Assembly: GCA_037179335.1 (NCBI GenBank)
Contig: JAKZHN010000011.1
Coordinates: 1,329,093 to 1,393,092, forward strand
Length of the DNA: 64,000 nucleotides
Reading direction: 5' to 3'
Origin: Cyclaneusma minus
Lineage: Eukaryota; Ascomycota; Leotiomycetes; Marthamycetales; Marthamycetaceae
The notes beneath the pieces were generated by a model that saw nothing but the letters and a program-made list of their open reading frames with translations, had not been told where the DNA came from and ran no database searches. Shown here piece after piece: positions 45,064 to 57,067 of this stretch. A program made the translations under genes and the position numbers. Numbering within the stretch: the stretch's first letter is position 1; the number at the start of each line of letters is the position of its first letter.

Positions 45064-47497
45064 GGCAAGGTTGTCGTGTCTCTGGCGATCTATGGTGGAT
45101 GCGATGACGACGAAGACATATGCGTAGGAAATAGTAGTCGCTATAGCGCAGGCTCGAGTCTATGTCGCGGCAGCGAAGAGGCGCGAGCCAGATCTTGCTA
45201 GCAGTGGTAATGCGCGCGTCGCTGCCGCCGCCACCGGATTGGTCGCTTGGTCGCTTGGTCGTTTGTTGTTGTGGGAGTGGCGCCTTCACCTTTCTTCTGG
45301 CCCGGCTTCAGCTGCAAGGTACGACTCCAAGGCAACCTCTCCACGCTGCAGTCTGGCAGATCTGGCGCTTGTGTGTGCAGCTGATGCGCGCATGACTGGC
45401 CCCGGATGAGTCAGGCCGGCCACCGAGAATACTGGATATGATAGCCCGCCGAGTATTAAAGATGCGGACTGGAGAAGTGAGCACTGAGCAGCCTCGACGG
45501 AAGTCGATGGAAGGCGGCTCTGCCAGTTGTTGTCACTACAGTGTTTCCTTCCTCAGCCGCCCTTGCATTGAAGGTGCCGCGGCCGCCCAAATTGTACCCG
45601 CAAACACCGCCCTTCCGCCCCGCGCTGACTAACCCCAAAGCGCCCTTTTCGGTCATGAAGAACTCCTTCATTAATACCAGCTTCACATATACATCTCCAT
45701 TTCAACACCGCCCCAACATCGTCCCATTTCAAATTCTAGAACAATTCTAGAAGCCTAGAATTCTCCGTTCAGGCCTCGCTTTGACAGCCTCCCACAACCT
45801 TTTAAACTTTCCTCAACCAAGTCACACCCCGAGCGCCCTAGGTTAGCCCACAGCTCTACCCAGCCACCTGACAAATTGCCCATCTGTCGTCAAGCCAGCA
45901 CTTCCCCAAAACTCACGCTGGGATGAGGAAACGTGGGCGGATGACAGGAGCTATGTGCACCGAGCAATCGAACCTTGGTCGTCGGCTTGATGGCAGCAGT
46001 ACGTACAAGACATCTACGGAATTAGCTTGACATGGATCCCGATCATGAGACACGTACTGAACTTCGAATACCGGCCCGAGTACTCACACTCGATTGTAGA
46101 GAGGTGATTCCACGGAGGCTGACCGTGTTGTCCCTTGCATGAACGAACTCTGAGTCTGCCCTCTAACGCCCTTTTACTTCCCACCACCCGTGGTTAGTGG
46201 GCGTCAACTGGGAAGTAGAAGGGCCCACGATGACTACTCCATGTCTAGCGAATTCGCAAAGTGTGGATGGCTAAATCCACCGCGCAACTGGACATTGAAT
46301 TGTCCAGTCAATCATTGAACTCAAGCGCGTGTGTGGCGTCACCACTCGCATCAATAACCTTAACGATGAGGCCAGCTTCCATGTTCTTCTCAGACACAAG
46401 CTTTGATCTGTACTCGCCCATCTTTCTAACCGAATCTTCATGTATACCAATATTCTCTAGCAAAGTCAAGTCTCGTCATCCAATAGCTAGGTCACATCTC
46501 TCGTGAGTCTCGACATCTTCCTTATACTATCATGGCTTTCGGCCTGTATTTTTGAAGCTCAAAGCTGGAAGTTGGTTTAGAGCAAAAAACCGTTGAAGTC
46601 GACACAAACTTCCGCTTCATAGGTGAGTTGAGCTTGATCGCGGTGTTTACTGAAAGCTTCTGATCGGCTGTTTCAACTTCTGTTGCACATTGGATCGAAC
46701 GTGCTTACTCGTTGGAGACCGACAGCCAGTCCTGTACTTCTACGGGCCCAGGATCCGAGCTTTGAGGAGAGGGAACTGTTACACGTCCGTGGCAACATAA
46801 GGTACGTTGGACTCAAGTGAGGCCCTCAGTTCACTGCAACTTCTACGATCCAGCGGTGTGCAGCAAACCTGACTTCAGCTACTTCGACACTGGAGTCTGC
46901 TATCTGGTGCGAATTCAATGATCTAGAAAGAGCAAGAAGGCATCCTTGCATACTAGGGTACCACTTAGGAGTCAGAGGGCCCTTTTCCTATACTGCCTCT
47001 GACATTTCTTCAAAGACCAAGTCCCCGCAATCTGCCATCATAATCCCTTTTTTACTGTCATCTCAAATGACAGATCGGGATATGATCACTGCATTATCAC
47101 AGTGGAAGAAGTCGGTCATTTCTCGCGCCTGGAAATTCAAGAAACACCTCACAACGAGTTTTCATTGAGGTCTCTGAATAACTTGCTAATGGCAGGGGTA
47201 ACTCCGAGTGATCCACTCTGAAGTATCGCGCCTTTGTGCTTGGGCCAGCTTGGACTGCCGGCCAATGTCTTCCCTCATATGTATTCAACAAATCCACTTC
47301 CAGCTTCTCTCATTGCCCGCAGACTCCAAAGCACGAACTGCCAGCCACCGTCTCCCTTTTATGCATCCTCAACTTCACTCCCAGCTTCTCTCATTGCCTA
47401 CAGACAGACAAAGTATCCGCATCCGTCTATGCAGGAGACCAGCCGGGGGGGTTCCATTGTTGGCGACCGCTTGAGGGGCAGGATTGTCTTGGGGGGC
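45064..47497. other. Long intergenic region
   Basis: 2.4 kb with no supported gene. A direct repeat of about 30 bp (core CAGCTTCTCTCATTGCC) occurs at 47294-47324 and 47373-47404, about 80 bp apart. Confidence 0.45.
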
Positions 47498-48209
47498 TTA
47501 GATCGCAGGCAAGGCTTCAGGCAATTGAGGAAAGCCTGTTCGAAGCCAAGCGGGGATCGCGTAAGGAGCAGGATTGACATGAGGTGGATTGTTTTGAGGG
47601 GCTTGGACTGGTGGAGGTCCAGCTCCCATCAACCTGGCCATTGCTGGCGCATCTAGGTAGGCAGTTAGCTTTGCATCTGTTGCTCTGTAAGATCGTAGGG
47701 TACTCACATCGTGGGATCACAGCGATGGTGGTTAAAAGGATTTTGCCGAGTGCTAGAAAAGTGAAAATTGCGCATAGGAGCAGGTCAGACTCAGCGCGAT
47801 GGCCTAAGGTCGCCGGGACGATTGCGAAGCCGAAACTTGCGAGACTAACGGCCTCCTGGAACAATACGAGTATGCCATTTGGACGCAGAAAGCGGGGATA
47901 GCCATGCATCCTCTGCCATTCGAGGTCGAGTATGTTTGCTGCTAGACATATGGCGATATAGGTCGTCCTTTGCGTGGTTGCTGGCAGAGTGGTGAGGACG
48001 ATGATGGACTGCTTTAACAACGCCAAGGAAAGAAGCATGACATTGGGGATGATCGATTGCAGATGTCGGGAGGCATAGAGGACAGGAAAGAGTAGCGAAA
48101 GCAAAACCCAGTCCATGAGATTCGCACCGACGAGAGACTTTGCATAGACAAGGCACGGGATGACAACGGAAATGGGGAAGATCCCTATTCTAAGTTCCCC
48201 GACCTCCAT
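47498..48209 (-). CDS. Small multi-spanning membrane protein, uncharacterised
   Basis: Exons (minus) 47708-48209 and 47498-47652; 218 residues. The 55-nt intron (GTGAGT...CCTAG with GCTAAC branch) is preferred because it keeps a sensible C-terminus (APAMARLMGAGPPPVQAP...). Without it, the frame runs into a tail of unlikely composition. From the ATG at 48209 (MEVGELRIGIFPISVV) there are about six hydrophobic segments, such as WVLLSLLFPVLYASRHL, VMLLSLALLKQSIIVL, VSLASFGFAIVPATLG and LLLCAIFTFLALGKILLTTI. The last 45 residues are Pro/Asn-rich. I do not recognise the family. An upstream in-frame ATG at 48275 would run into a His-rich repeat tract and is rejected. Confidence 0.6.
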
Positions 48210-48295
48210 ACTGCCGAAAGCGAAGTAGAGATGGCGATGGGTTGGGTGGCGGTGAGCTGGATGGTGACGGGACACGGGTTTGATGTTGATGAGTT

Positions 48296-48362
48296 GGATG
48301 GTGACGGATGGGATGGTGACGGATGGGATGGTGACGGATTGGATGGTGACGGATTGGATGGA
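48296..48362. repeat. 15-bp tandem repeat upstream of the membrane-protein gene
   Basis: About four and a half copies of a 15-bp unit (GGATGGTGACGGATT type), with flanking looser copies from 48255 to 48450. It lies just upstream of the start at 48209, in the likely leader or promoter. Confidence 0.75.
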
Positions 48363-48944
48363 TGGTGATGGGTTTGATGCTGATGAGCTGAATGTGAATT
48401 GGATTTGCGATGAGTTGGCTGATGATGAGCTGAACGGTGTTTATTGAATGGTAATGAGTTGGGTACATTGTGGTGAAGAAGAGGTGGAGGAAAAGGTGAA
48501 GCTGGAGAGTATATCTAGGTGAAGCACGAGGGGTCAACAGAGAAAGAGTTGGAGGGCGGAAGGCGCGACCAGTGTGGTCAAGGCTAGAGCCATGCCTTCC
48601 CAGACACCTCTGAAACTGAGGCGCTCCTGTACATGCAGCCGCGGATCGTGGTAAAGCTGGAGGCAGGAAGGCCATGCGGTGCTTTCTCTTCGCCGTTGTC
48701 CCGAGAGAGAAGGGGCGGGAACAGAATGAAGAGAAGGAGCTCTTTGCGGAATGCGAGGTGCCGCTAGGAGTGCAGGCAAGCTGTCAGGGCACATGAGAAT
48801 CGAGAAGGAATGAGTGTGAGGCTGTTTGAAGCTCCTGAAAGCTGTTTGAGAGAGCATGTGTCGAGGTTAGTGGATCTGCGTGGGGAGCTGGCGTAGGTAC
48901 AGTTATGTGACAAAAATCTGAAGTTGAACGCCTTTCAATGATTA

Positions 48945-49167
48945 GGAGTATCTCTGATGACGAGGAATATCCCCAGCGAATACGAATATCCGCAGTAAAT
49001 GAAAATATCCTCAAAGACTAGGAATATCCCTAATAATTGAAAATATTCTCTAGGATTGGTCGATCTCATGAACCAAGAATACACCCGAGGACAAGGAATA
49101 TCCTTGCTAATAAAGGGAATATCCCGAACGAAGCATTAGGAGTATCCCGAAGGATTAGGAAATCCCA
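48945..49167. repeat. Diverged 19-bp minisatellite array
   Basis: At least eleven adjacent units of 17-23 bp begin with GAATATCC or GAGTATCC, for example GAATATCCCCAGCGAATAC, GAATATCCGCAGTAAATGA, GAATATCCCTAATAATTGA. The period is mainly 19 bp. The units differ from one another by several bases, so the array is old. Related units appear at 55406-55545 and 60275-60305. Confidence 0.7.
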
Positions 49168-50308
49168 AACTGAAAACAGAAGTGAATCCTAACCGTTACC
49201 ACCAGTCCACTACCACACATGGTTTCCATGCAGAAAACGGGTGCAGACTTTTGTCGTCCCACTGTGAGGCTAGAGTGCGTGGGTGGTCCTTTCTGCCAGC
49301 ACGACAATCAAGAATCTCCAGGATACCTTCAAGAGACGTGTTGGACTTGTTCATCTACCAGACCGATGCCTTTAGAGCACGTGGCTTGATTTATCAGTGT
49401 GTGGTATAATGGCAAGCCGCAAGCAAGCTAGCTACCACTGAGATATGACGAGCCACTAATAGATTCCACAATGGCTGGAGAATGAGCTCCAAGTCTGCTC
49501 TATACCTCAACCTCAATAGTGCCGTCATATACTGCTTGCAATGTCGCGTCTGCTTGAGTGGAGGTATATAGCATTAAAAGAGCACAACCAGTCCACGACC
49601 TGCCAAGCTAGACTGACCGAGAAAAGTCAAACCAGGGCTGGCACTTCTAAGCAGCAATGTCGGTTCCAAGATGTTCACACCTCCGTACTTGGATTCGTAT
49701 CGCTCGAATCATCATAGCAAGTCCATGAAACTTGGAAGGGGCGACGGAAGTTACTCCTTTGAACTGTGACCGAACAATCCTGTGGTCTATCACATGGAAA
49801 GCAGAGTTCTCCGTGCTGTCCTGTGTTTTTGCAAGCATGAAAACGGCAGATAGAGAAGGAGTGAGGAGAAGACATAGAGACTATGGGAACTCTCGAACTC
49901 ATTATTAGATGTTCCCACGAAGATTCACAATTACTCAAATGTCAGGCGTGGGAGAACGTACCACCGCTTTGAGATCCATCACACTTGCCTGCCAGTTCTT
50001 TCCGCCCGCACTGTCCTTTACAGCGGTTTGGTGGCCTAACAACCAACTTTCACCACTACTGTTTGCACCTTCCGGTCCTTCAAGCCGGGAAATCCACAGA
50101 GCAGCATGGCACCTGCCTTCCTGTCTGACAAAGCGGGTGGGCAAAGCCACTATCCGCAGCCTCAACTTCTGCAGCCTCAACTTCTACAGCCACAGCTTTC
50201 ACGATCCAGGGCTCTTGATCCACCCTCCGCCATCTTCAGCTGTCTGAAACCCATCTTCTGCGTTTTTCCTCTTCCACACTCTATCTGAAAAATTTCCCCT
50301 CAGCAAAG

Positions 50309-51809
50309 ATGGCCTACCGAAAGCTGCCACCAAAGATGGATGAAAACATGAAGCCTCAAGGTCCACCAAAAATGGCCGAAAACAACAACCTCCAAGGCCC
50401 AGTCCGCCGCGTCACGCGCAGTCAAAGTTTGTCAAAGTACGCAACCACCCAGCAAATCCAGCCTCAGCAGCCGGTCATCTACATCAACGGCCGCATCCGC
50501 TCAATCACCCCCCTAGCTCTGCTCCGGCCCGATAACAGCTTCAAGTCAGTCTCGCTTCGGCTTTCATCGCATCAACTCACCAAAACACCATGAAATGCTA
50601 ACCACCTACCTCTTCAGACCCACCGTCATGGGCCCTCCACCCGCCCCGCACAAACCCGACTGGCTGTCCAGCTGGATTCAGTACGTCTTGCCCCGGCCCT
50701 TCTCCCCTCGGCCCTCTTCCTCAGCCCTCCACAATTGGGACCCCAAAACCACTGCTGCGTCAACACCATGAAATGAAATCTACCCGCTCACAACATCCCA
50801 GATCCTCCGGAGCTCTCCTCACCATCTCCGGACAGGGCGCTCATGTCTCCATGTCCGAGCTACGCGACATGCCCGCCACCGTCGCCGCAGCCATCATGTC
50901 AACCCATTACCATTCGACCACCCTCTCATCTCCGGGCAAAAAGTACCACTTCGAGCGTGGCATGCCCGGCAGGCTCAGATACGACAACGACCTTTCCTTG
51001 CATATTTCCGAGCATAAATCCACTGTGGCAACCCTCGCCCGCCCATCCCCACGCGGCAAGCAGCTCAACATACTGCGCAAGCTCCCCGAAGACGTCCGCA
51101 ATCACATTTATTTCGAGATATTCTCTGCCCAACGCCAGGATCCCATCTACTCCCTCGGTGCCATCAATCTGATCGAGGTCCACGACCGCGTTTATCGCGA
51201 GATCTTTGCCCAGCGCCAGGATCCCATCTCTTCCGTCGCTGCCTTCAATCCGATCACCTCATCGTCACTGGCACTTGTCATCCCGCCCGCATCAAACTAC
51301 CCTGCACAAACCGCCCGCCGAGACTTTACCGCTTTCCTCCGTGCTATCGCTGACGACAAGTTGATCTTCGAGGAGTTGTTGCTGTTCCGTTTCATCGAGT
51401 CCCAGAAGATGCGACATGTCTTGTTGAAGCAGATCGAGCAGGGTTTTTGGGATTGGCATCCGACAAGACAACCCAACTACCCATTGCTTGATTTGGTCAC
51501 TTGCGGGATGCACGTTATGTGAATGAGGCTAGTGAGGCTCGATATGGTCCTGCTGCACGTGAAGTTTGGTGTATTGCCCCGTACGATCCTGCTCCCGGTC
51601 CCGAGAACATCGGCCGGCCGCGGCAGACTTCGTTGAAGGATGTTGCTGTCTTTGCCATTTGGCGTTGGTATGAAGTAGGAAAGCTTGCGCCCCGTTCGTT
51701 GGTTCAACCTGATTGTATAGGGTACTTGAAAGTTAGACTGGCTTATCATGAGGAAATTCGTGTATCTGGGTACTATTCACAGCGTTTCGTTAGTATGAAC
51801 TGTCAATAG
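50309..51809 (+). CDS. F-box-like fungal protein, probable frameshift near its 3' end
   Basis: Exons 50309-50544, 50618-50680 and 50802-51522, joined in frame at both junctions (introns 73 and 121 nt; the first has TGCTAAC). The frame as given ends at 51522 (339 residues). A one-base shift near 51495-51500 would add about 100 well-composed residues (ARYVNEASEARYGPAAREVW...) ending at 51809. I give the span to 51809 because the indel looks like an error or recent mutation. The N-terminus is basic and Gln/Pro-rich; LNILRKLPEDVRNHIYFEIF resembles the F-box-like motif of many fungal proteins. A 66-69 bp tandem duplication within the exon (51106-51174 and 51190-51255) repeats AQRQDPI. Such proteins are lineage-expanded with no known function. 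Confidence 0.62.
51106..51255 (+). repeat. Coding tandem duplication of ~66-69 bp
   Basis: Copies at 51106-51174 and 51190-51255 align over their full length with about 75% identity and one 3-bp gap. Both read in the same frame, encoding EIFSAQRQDPIYSLGAIN and EIFAQRQDPISSVAAFN. Confidence 0.75.
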
Positions 51810-52443
51810 AAATATATGGTCTCTTCGCTACTTCTCTCCCACTTCCCTCTCTGCCTTTCCTCACGATGAAAACTTGTCTTCTTCCTCAGTTTAGCTGTTG
51901 TTCATTGGTGTATGAAGTCTCCGCCTGTAACGGATGTGAGAACGTCCCGAGGATCCTTGAGGTTGACCCAACGTCTAGACTCCAGTCGTAGAATCGCAAA
52001 GTCGCGAGGATAATAACATGAGATGCGGCTCGCCATAAACAGTCAGAATTGCCAAGTAGGCGTGTCGATGTGATGATCCATGGGAGAACGTCCATCAAGG
52101 AATCCCATCACAATCAAGTCTGGGAACGAAGGAAACTCCGGTAGCTAGGGGGCAAGCATCACAAACGCATCGAGGTGCTTCCTTGAGCACACAGATGGTG
52201 CGATCCAACTCATCCAGGATGACAGCGCAGCACCATCTCAAATATCATGACATGGAAAAGACGGGGATGATACGGTCTTGCTAAATCGTGTTACGTGTTT
52301 CGATTCCATGTCGAGGTGAATGCCTACACGCCTTACTAGTTGAGCGTTGGCTCGTTTCATAAAATATGGAAAAAAATCAAAGTCCCTGCCAACCAACGCC
52401 TTTTCGCGAATATTTTCCCCGTCACCTACGTATCCCTTCCTCC
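51810..52443. other. Intergenic, nothing supported
   Basis: 634 bp between convergent genes, presumably holding their 3' untranslated regions. Confidence 0.5.
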
Positions 52444-54038
52444 TTAAGCAGCAGCAGCCACCAGGTTTGATGCTGGCTGGGCAGGCTGAACCTGAGCCGG
52501 TGCAACACCGACGCGCTCCTTTGCCAAGATATCCACGAGCAAGGGGCTAGGCCTGTTGTCCTTGGCTGGCGTGAAGACGGCTTGGTTCTTCTTGTAGCGA
52601 GCAACGTTCTCAAGGTACATGTCAAACAAGTACGAGGAGTCCATTGGGCCACCCTTGGCTTCGGGGTGGAACTGAGTCGAGAAGATGGGGCGAGTCTTGT
52701 GGATCATGCCTGGTTTTTGTTAGTTGAAGGTCGCGTTGGGTTTTGGAGTATCAAAAGTCAGGGGTTAAGCGGAAGTGTCATATTCAGTAATGCAGCAGGA
52801 GTCAAGCAGAAGCCAAACTCACCCTCGTTAGATCCGTCGTTCAGGTTGACAAAGTATTCCTTGAAGTCAGAAGGAAGCGTGGTCATGTCTACAGCGTATC
52901 CGTGGTTCTGGCTGGTGATGTGACATTGTCCAGTAGTCAAGTCCAGAGCTGGGATGTTGTGTGCTCGGTTTCCGTACTTGAGCTTGATCGTGCGAGCACC
53001 AGAAGCAAGGGCAAGCAGCTGGTGTCCCAAGCAAATACCCATCATTGGAACCTGGGAGGATTCCATCAATCGGCTGAGATGGTAGACAGTCTCCTGGCAA
53101 TGAGTTGGGTCACCGGGGCCGTTGGTGATGAACACTCCGTCGAAGTGATGGGCGACCTTGTGGATGGGGTAGTTGTAAGGGAAGACGGTGACACTGGCGC
53201 CACGTCCTACCAAGCTTCGCAGAATGTTCTCCTTGACACCACAATCGATGACTGCCACATGCATGTCGCCGTTTTGGGAGCTGACGTGGAAAGGAGCCTT
53301 GGTGCTGACTTGCTTGACCAAGTTGATTTGTTCGGGGTCGACGAAAGCCTCATCCTGGTCTGCATCGTATTCCTCACCAATGGTGATTCGTGCGAGGGAA
53401 GAACCCTGTTCACGGAGGTAGGTGACAATGGCTCGAGTGTCGACTCCAGAGATGGCAGGGACACCTTCACGGGCACACCAGTCACTCAGGCTTTCCACAG
53501 CGGTCCAGTGGCTGTATTTCTCAGCAAAGTCTGCCACGACAATTCCAACGCACTGGATGTTGGGGGACTCGAAGTATTTTAGGAGGCCGTGCTCATCTCG
53601 GGCGTTTGATGGGACACCGTAGTTACCAATGAGGGGTTGGGTGAATACGAGGATTTGGCCACGGTAGGAGGGGTCTGTCATCGACTCGGGGTATCCGACG
53701 AGGGAAGTCGTGAAGACTGCTTCTCCGGAGATGTTGGATTTGGCTCCGAAAGATCTACCGTGGAAGACTGGTCCGTCCTGGGGTCAAGTTAGTGACTCAC
53801 TCGCAAACAGCAGGAATTCGCAGGAATTCGCGAGAATCCATACCCTGATCGTAAAGGTAGCCCGGTCATGAGAGACGGGGGTAGCTCGAACGGGGGAAGC
53901 TGGCATAGCACGTCCGACGCTGCCTTCGACAGTGGCTAAGAAGCGGGTCTGTTGGGCGAATTGGTACTTGACAAAGGTCGACTTGACAGCGAAACCAGAA
54001 GGCTTGAAAGCCGACGGCTTCACAAATCGAGTGAACAT
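52444..54038 (-). CDS. arg-2: Carbamoyl-phosphate synthase, arginine-specific small chain
   Basis: Exons (minus) 53844-54038, 52823-53777 and 52444-52709; 471 residues. Introns of 66 nt (CACTAAC branch) and 113 nt (AACTAAC). A mitochondrial-type presequence starts the protein (MFTRFVKPSAFKPSGFAVK, rich in Lys/Ser, no acids). The CPSase small-chain domain follows (DGPVFHGRSFGAKSNISGEA, VGYPESMTDPSYRGQILVFT, IGNYGVPS, GVDTRAIVTYLREQGS). Then a class I glutamine amidotransferase: FITNGPGDPTHC, GICLGHQLLALASG with nucleophile C314, and FHPEAKGG with H398 and E400. It releases ammonia from glutamine for carbamoyl phosphate in arginine synthesis, with a large subunit encoded elsewhere. The Ala-rich C-terminus is unusual but not worrying. 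Its leader carries a spliced attenuator uORF. Confidence 0.96.
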
Positions 54039-54087
54039 TCTGGTGTGTAGTGTTGAGGTAAAGCTGGAATCGGTTTAGAGGCCGGAT

Positions 54088-54425
54088 TCAGTTTACAGAT
54101 GCCTTCCAGATGTGATCTAGATGGTGGTCAGTATGTGTGCCGGCGGTGAGCTTCGAGAGCTGGTTATGACTCGTACCTGAAAGATAGTCCTACAGATGAA
54201 AGGTTAGCAGTTGCTTCAGACACGATGCTGCTGGATTGATTGAAGGCATAGAGAGGCGTAGGAGAAGCGCAGAGTGAGGCGAAAGGCCAGTCTTTCAAGG
54301 CGTGACTCGCCATGGCTCAGGGTTGAGACCTTGGTTGAGATGTTGGTGGAGAGTGGGTAGTGAGATAAGGAATTCTGGACGAGATTGCATACCTGAGAAG
54401 TGAAAACGGAAGGGCGCAAACTCAT
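54088..54425 (-). promoter_or_regulatory. Arginine attenuator peptide (AAP) uORF, three exons
   Basis: The arg-2 leader encodes the conserved peptide that stalls ribosomes when arginine is abundant. Exons (minus): 54393-54425 (MSLRPSVFTSQ), about 54177-54190 (DYL...) and 54088-54116 (DHIWKASVN, stop). Introns run from GTATGC to CTGTAG (TGCTAAC branch) and from GTACGA to CATCTAG (ACTGAC branch). The blocks match the AAPs of Neurospora arg-2 and yeast CPA1 (…SQDYxSDHxWK…). The middle exon has four T where three would keep the peptide in frame (the AAAA at 54180-54183 on the plus strand), so as written the uORF is off by one base. The stop lies 49 nt before the arg-2 ATG. Confidence 0.85.
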
Positions 54426-56028
54426 ATGCGCGACGGTGGTTCTGATCAGCTGGAGACGAGGTTGGAGTGAAGCTGCAGAGGTCGAAGTTCTTAAGCCGGT
54501 TCAGGGGGCGAAGTGTGGAGTGGAGTTGGGAGTGAGGTGTTGTGCAGCTGCGGGAGGAAGAAAGAATGGAGTTTTGGTGCAGTGGAGAAAGTTTGGCGCG
54601 CGCGGGTGGAGAGAATTTGACGTGCGGCCACGCCGGAGCGGCTTAGTTTTTCGGCCTGTCACCGAGTCACCGACCTGTCAATTACCGCCGTCATGGCCAT
54701 CTCCCGACACTGTCATTGGCTGCATTTGCTGAGTTGATTGACTCTGACAATTGCATATGACATGAGCTATTCACGACGCTGACTTTGGAAACTGCACCCT
54801 GAAAAATCGAATTATCGAAAACACGGTGGCGGCTGGCTTCATCAATTTTGTGCGCATTATTTGTAACAATGCAGTCTTCTCTGACCTTCATGCTCTCCAA
54901 TTTCCCTCTGCGCAGCATTTCTGGGAACTGACAGCGCGATGGATTATTGACGACTGAAAGCGGAAAAGCACACATTGAAGCTCTGACTTGGAGCTCTGTC
55001 ATCAGCAGCCTCCGATTATCGCTGAACGCCGACCCCACCAATTTATCTAAAAGATCTCAAGCCTCGTTTTTACTGCAGGAGGGAAGACTCTTTTTTACCA
55101 TCCCTGTGTGCGCCGAAAGACTGACCCCACGCGTCATCCAGATGGCCAAAATCCCAGGGACTTTGGTCAAAGTTTGACTGCCTGCATATCGAGGGGAGTC
55201 TACAGAAGTATAATTCCAGATGACATGCAATTTTTGCCCATGATTTCATCATTCAGCTTGAGCAAATCTGCTATCTCAGGGTCCCAGCCGGCCTGGTCTG
55301 TCGACCGCCTCTCTCACCCTCTTTGTTTCTCGAGGGGGCCGCTCGCGATGACAATTCTTCTGTACTCACCTTGGCCCTAGACCTTCAAGCAGATGGGGAT
55401 CATGAGATTCCTATTTCTCATAATTGAGAGATTTCTCAGTGACTAAGAATCCCCAGTGATCAAGAACATTCCAAGAGTTTGGACTCGGGGAGTATTGGGG
55501 TTTTCCAGTTATCGAGAGTATTTCTAGTGATTGGAGACGCTCTCAAGTCTTGGCCGACGCTCTGAGCACACAAGACTTGTCATCGCGAGGGCGAGTAGGA
55601 GAGGGTTGCCCAAAGACCATGACCCCAAGCTTCTCGTGGTAAGACCTCATGATCTGAGAAAGACGGGACCGCCAGGGAAAAGGCCTCAAGACCAGACACA
55701 CTTTGCCATCAGAGTAACATCTCACGACCGGAGAACGCTTGTCAACTCCCTGGCCTCTGGCGTCCTCTCGATGCCCGTCGCATCCAAAGAACAGTCAACA
55801 GCATTTCTCCAGTTGTCTGCATGTATCCTTCCACATCCTCGACCGCTGTCCAACCAACCTGAATCGAGGCAATCAAAATGACTGCATGCACGTTCACTCG
55901 CTTTGTCGTCTACACTTCTGCCGGCGTTTTGCGAGTCGCAGCAAACGTCGAGGCTCAGGATAGGCTCAGGATGATATAACGTGGTGCTTCATTGGGTGTG
56001 TGAATATACAATGACGGCATCGCTATGC
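54426..56028. other. Intergenic with second 19-bp repeat patch
   Basis: 1.6 kb without a supported gene. The 5' side carries the arg-2 promoter; a decayed 19-bp repeat patch lies at 55406-55545. Confidence 0.45.
55406..55545. repeat. Decayed 19-bp repeat patch
   Basis: Adjacent units such as GAGATTTCTCAGTGACTAA, GAATCCCCAGTGATCAA and GAGTATTTCTAGTGATTGG share length and pattern with the array at 48945-49167, but are more diverged. Confidence 0.5.
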
Positions 56029-57067
56029 TCATATCGCTCCCAGCTCTTTCAACTTGGAGATCATGCCGTCCACGTCCTCTACCTTTCCTCCTCCCTTTCT
56101 CGGTGGTGGTTCTGAGAAGGAGTCAGTGGGAGGTTCTGCATTCAGGGGAACAGTACGAAAGTCTGGTTCCAGGGGCGAGAGTAGGTCTGAATTGCAGGGA
56201 TTGTTCGGCTTCGATGAATCGCGCCGCTTCTGGGATCGTTCTGACTTCAGGGACCATTTTGCTTCTTCTGCTTCCATGGATTGCTCGGCACCCAAAAATG
56301 ATCTGGCTTCAGGGGACATAGTACTCACCGACAACCTTCAGTGTCTTCAATCGCTTCTTGTCATCAACACCAAAGTCTGACAGCTTCATCTTCTCCAGCT
56401 TCTTCTTCTTTGCCTTCATGATATTCGGCAGACTTGCATACCTCGGCTCATTCAATCTCAGATCTGTGGTGATGATCATTGGCAACTTTGCCTTGAGTGT
56501 TTCCACGCCTCCATCGACCTCTCGAGTGACTGTGACCGAGTCGCCCTCACCGAATTCGACCTTGCTCGCCGAAGTAGCCTGTGGCCAATTCAGTAATCCA
56601 GCCAGCATCTGCCCCGTCTGATTTGCGTCGTCATCGATACTCTGCTTGCCCAAGAATACCAGGTTTCGGTTTTCCTTTTCAACTACAGCTTTCAAGAGCT
56701 TGGCGACGCTCAGGGGTTCCAGCTCTTCGCCGTCCTTGATCTCAACATGTATGCTTCGGTCTGCGCCCATGGCCATGGCAGTTCGCAGGATATCTTGTGC
56801 TTTTGGCGGGCCGGCAGAAATGGCAAGGATGTCTTCGACGCCGCCGGGAGCCGACTTCTTCTCGCGGATGCGTACGGATTCTTCGATGGAGAGTTCGTCG
56901 AAGGGGTTCATGCTGTGCTTGACTCCGGCAGTCTCGACGGCCGTTTGGGCCTTGTTGACTCGGGGTTTGACCTGGATGGTTAGTTGGATCGGCGCATCTT
57001 GTAAGAGGGGACGTACAGCATAGTCGATGACCCTCTTTACGGGCACGAGAATCCTTAATGCAGACAT
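56029..57067 (-). CDS. Electron transfer flavoprotein beta subunit
   Basis: Exons (minus) 57017-57067, 56329-56971 and 56029-56135; 266 residues, the usual ETF-beta length. Intron 1 (45 nt, AACTAAC branch) joins LVPVKRVIDYA to VKPRVNKAQTAVETAGVKHS, as in all homologues. Intron 2 (193 nt) joins KRLKTLKVV to the Pro/Ser-rich C-terminus ending VEDVDGMISKLKELGAI. Clear markers are NPFDELSIEESVRIREKK, FLGKQSIDDDANQTGQMLAGLL (AMP/FAD-contact region) and the basic segment MKAKKKKLEKMKL. ETF carries electrons from acyl-CoA and other dehydrogenases in mitochondria to ETF-ubiquinone oxidoreductase. The in-frame ATG at 57220 would read through an unlikely 51-residue extension and is rejected. Confidence 0.94.

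Larger units (their letters stand above)
48210..50308. other. Intergenic region with tandem repeats
   Basis: 2.1 kb without a supported gene. It contains the 15-bp repeat at 48296 and the diverged 19-bp repeat array at 48945-49167; the rest is unremarkable. Confidence 0.5.
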
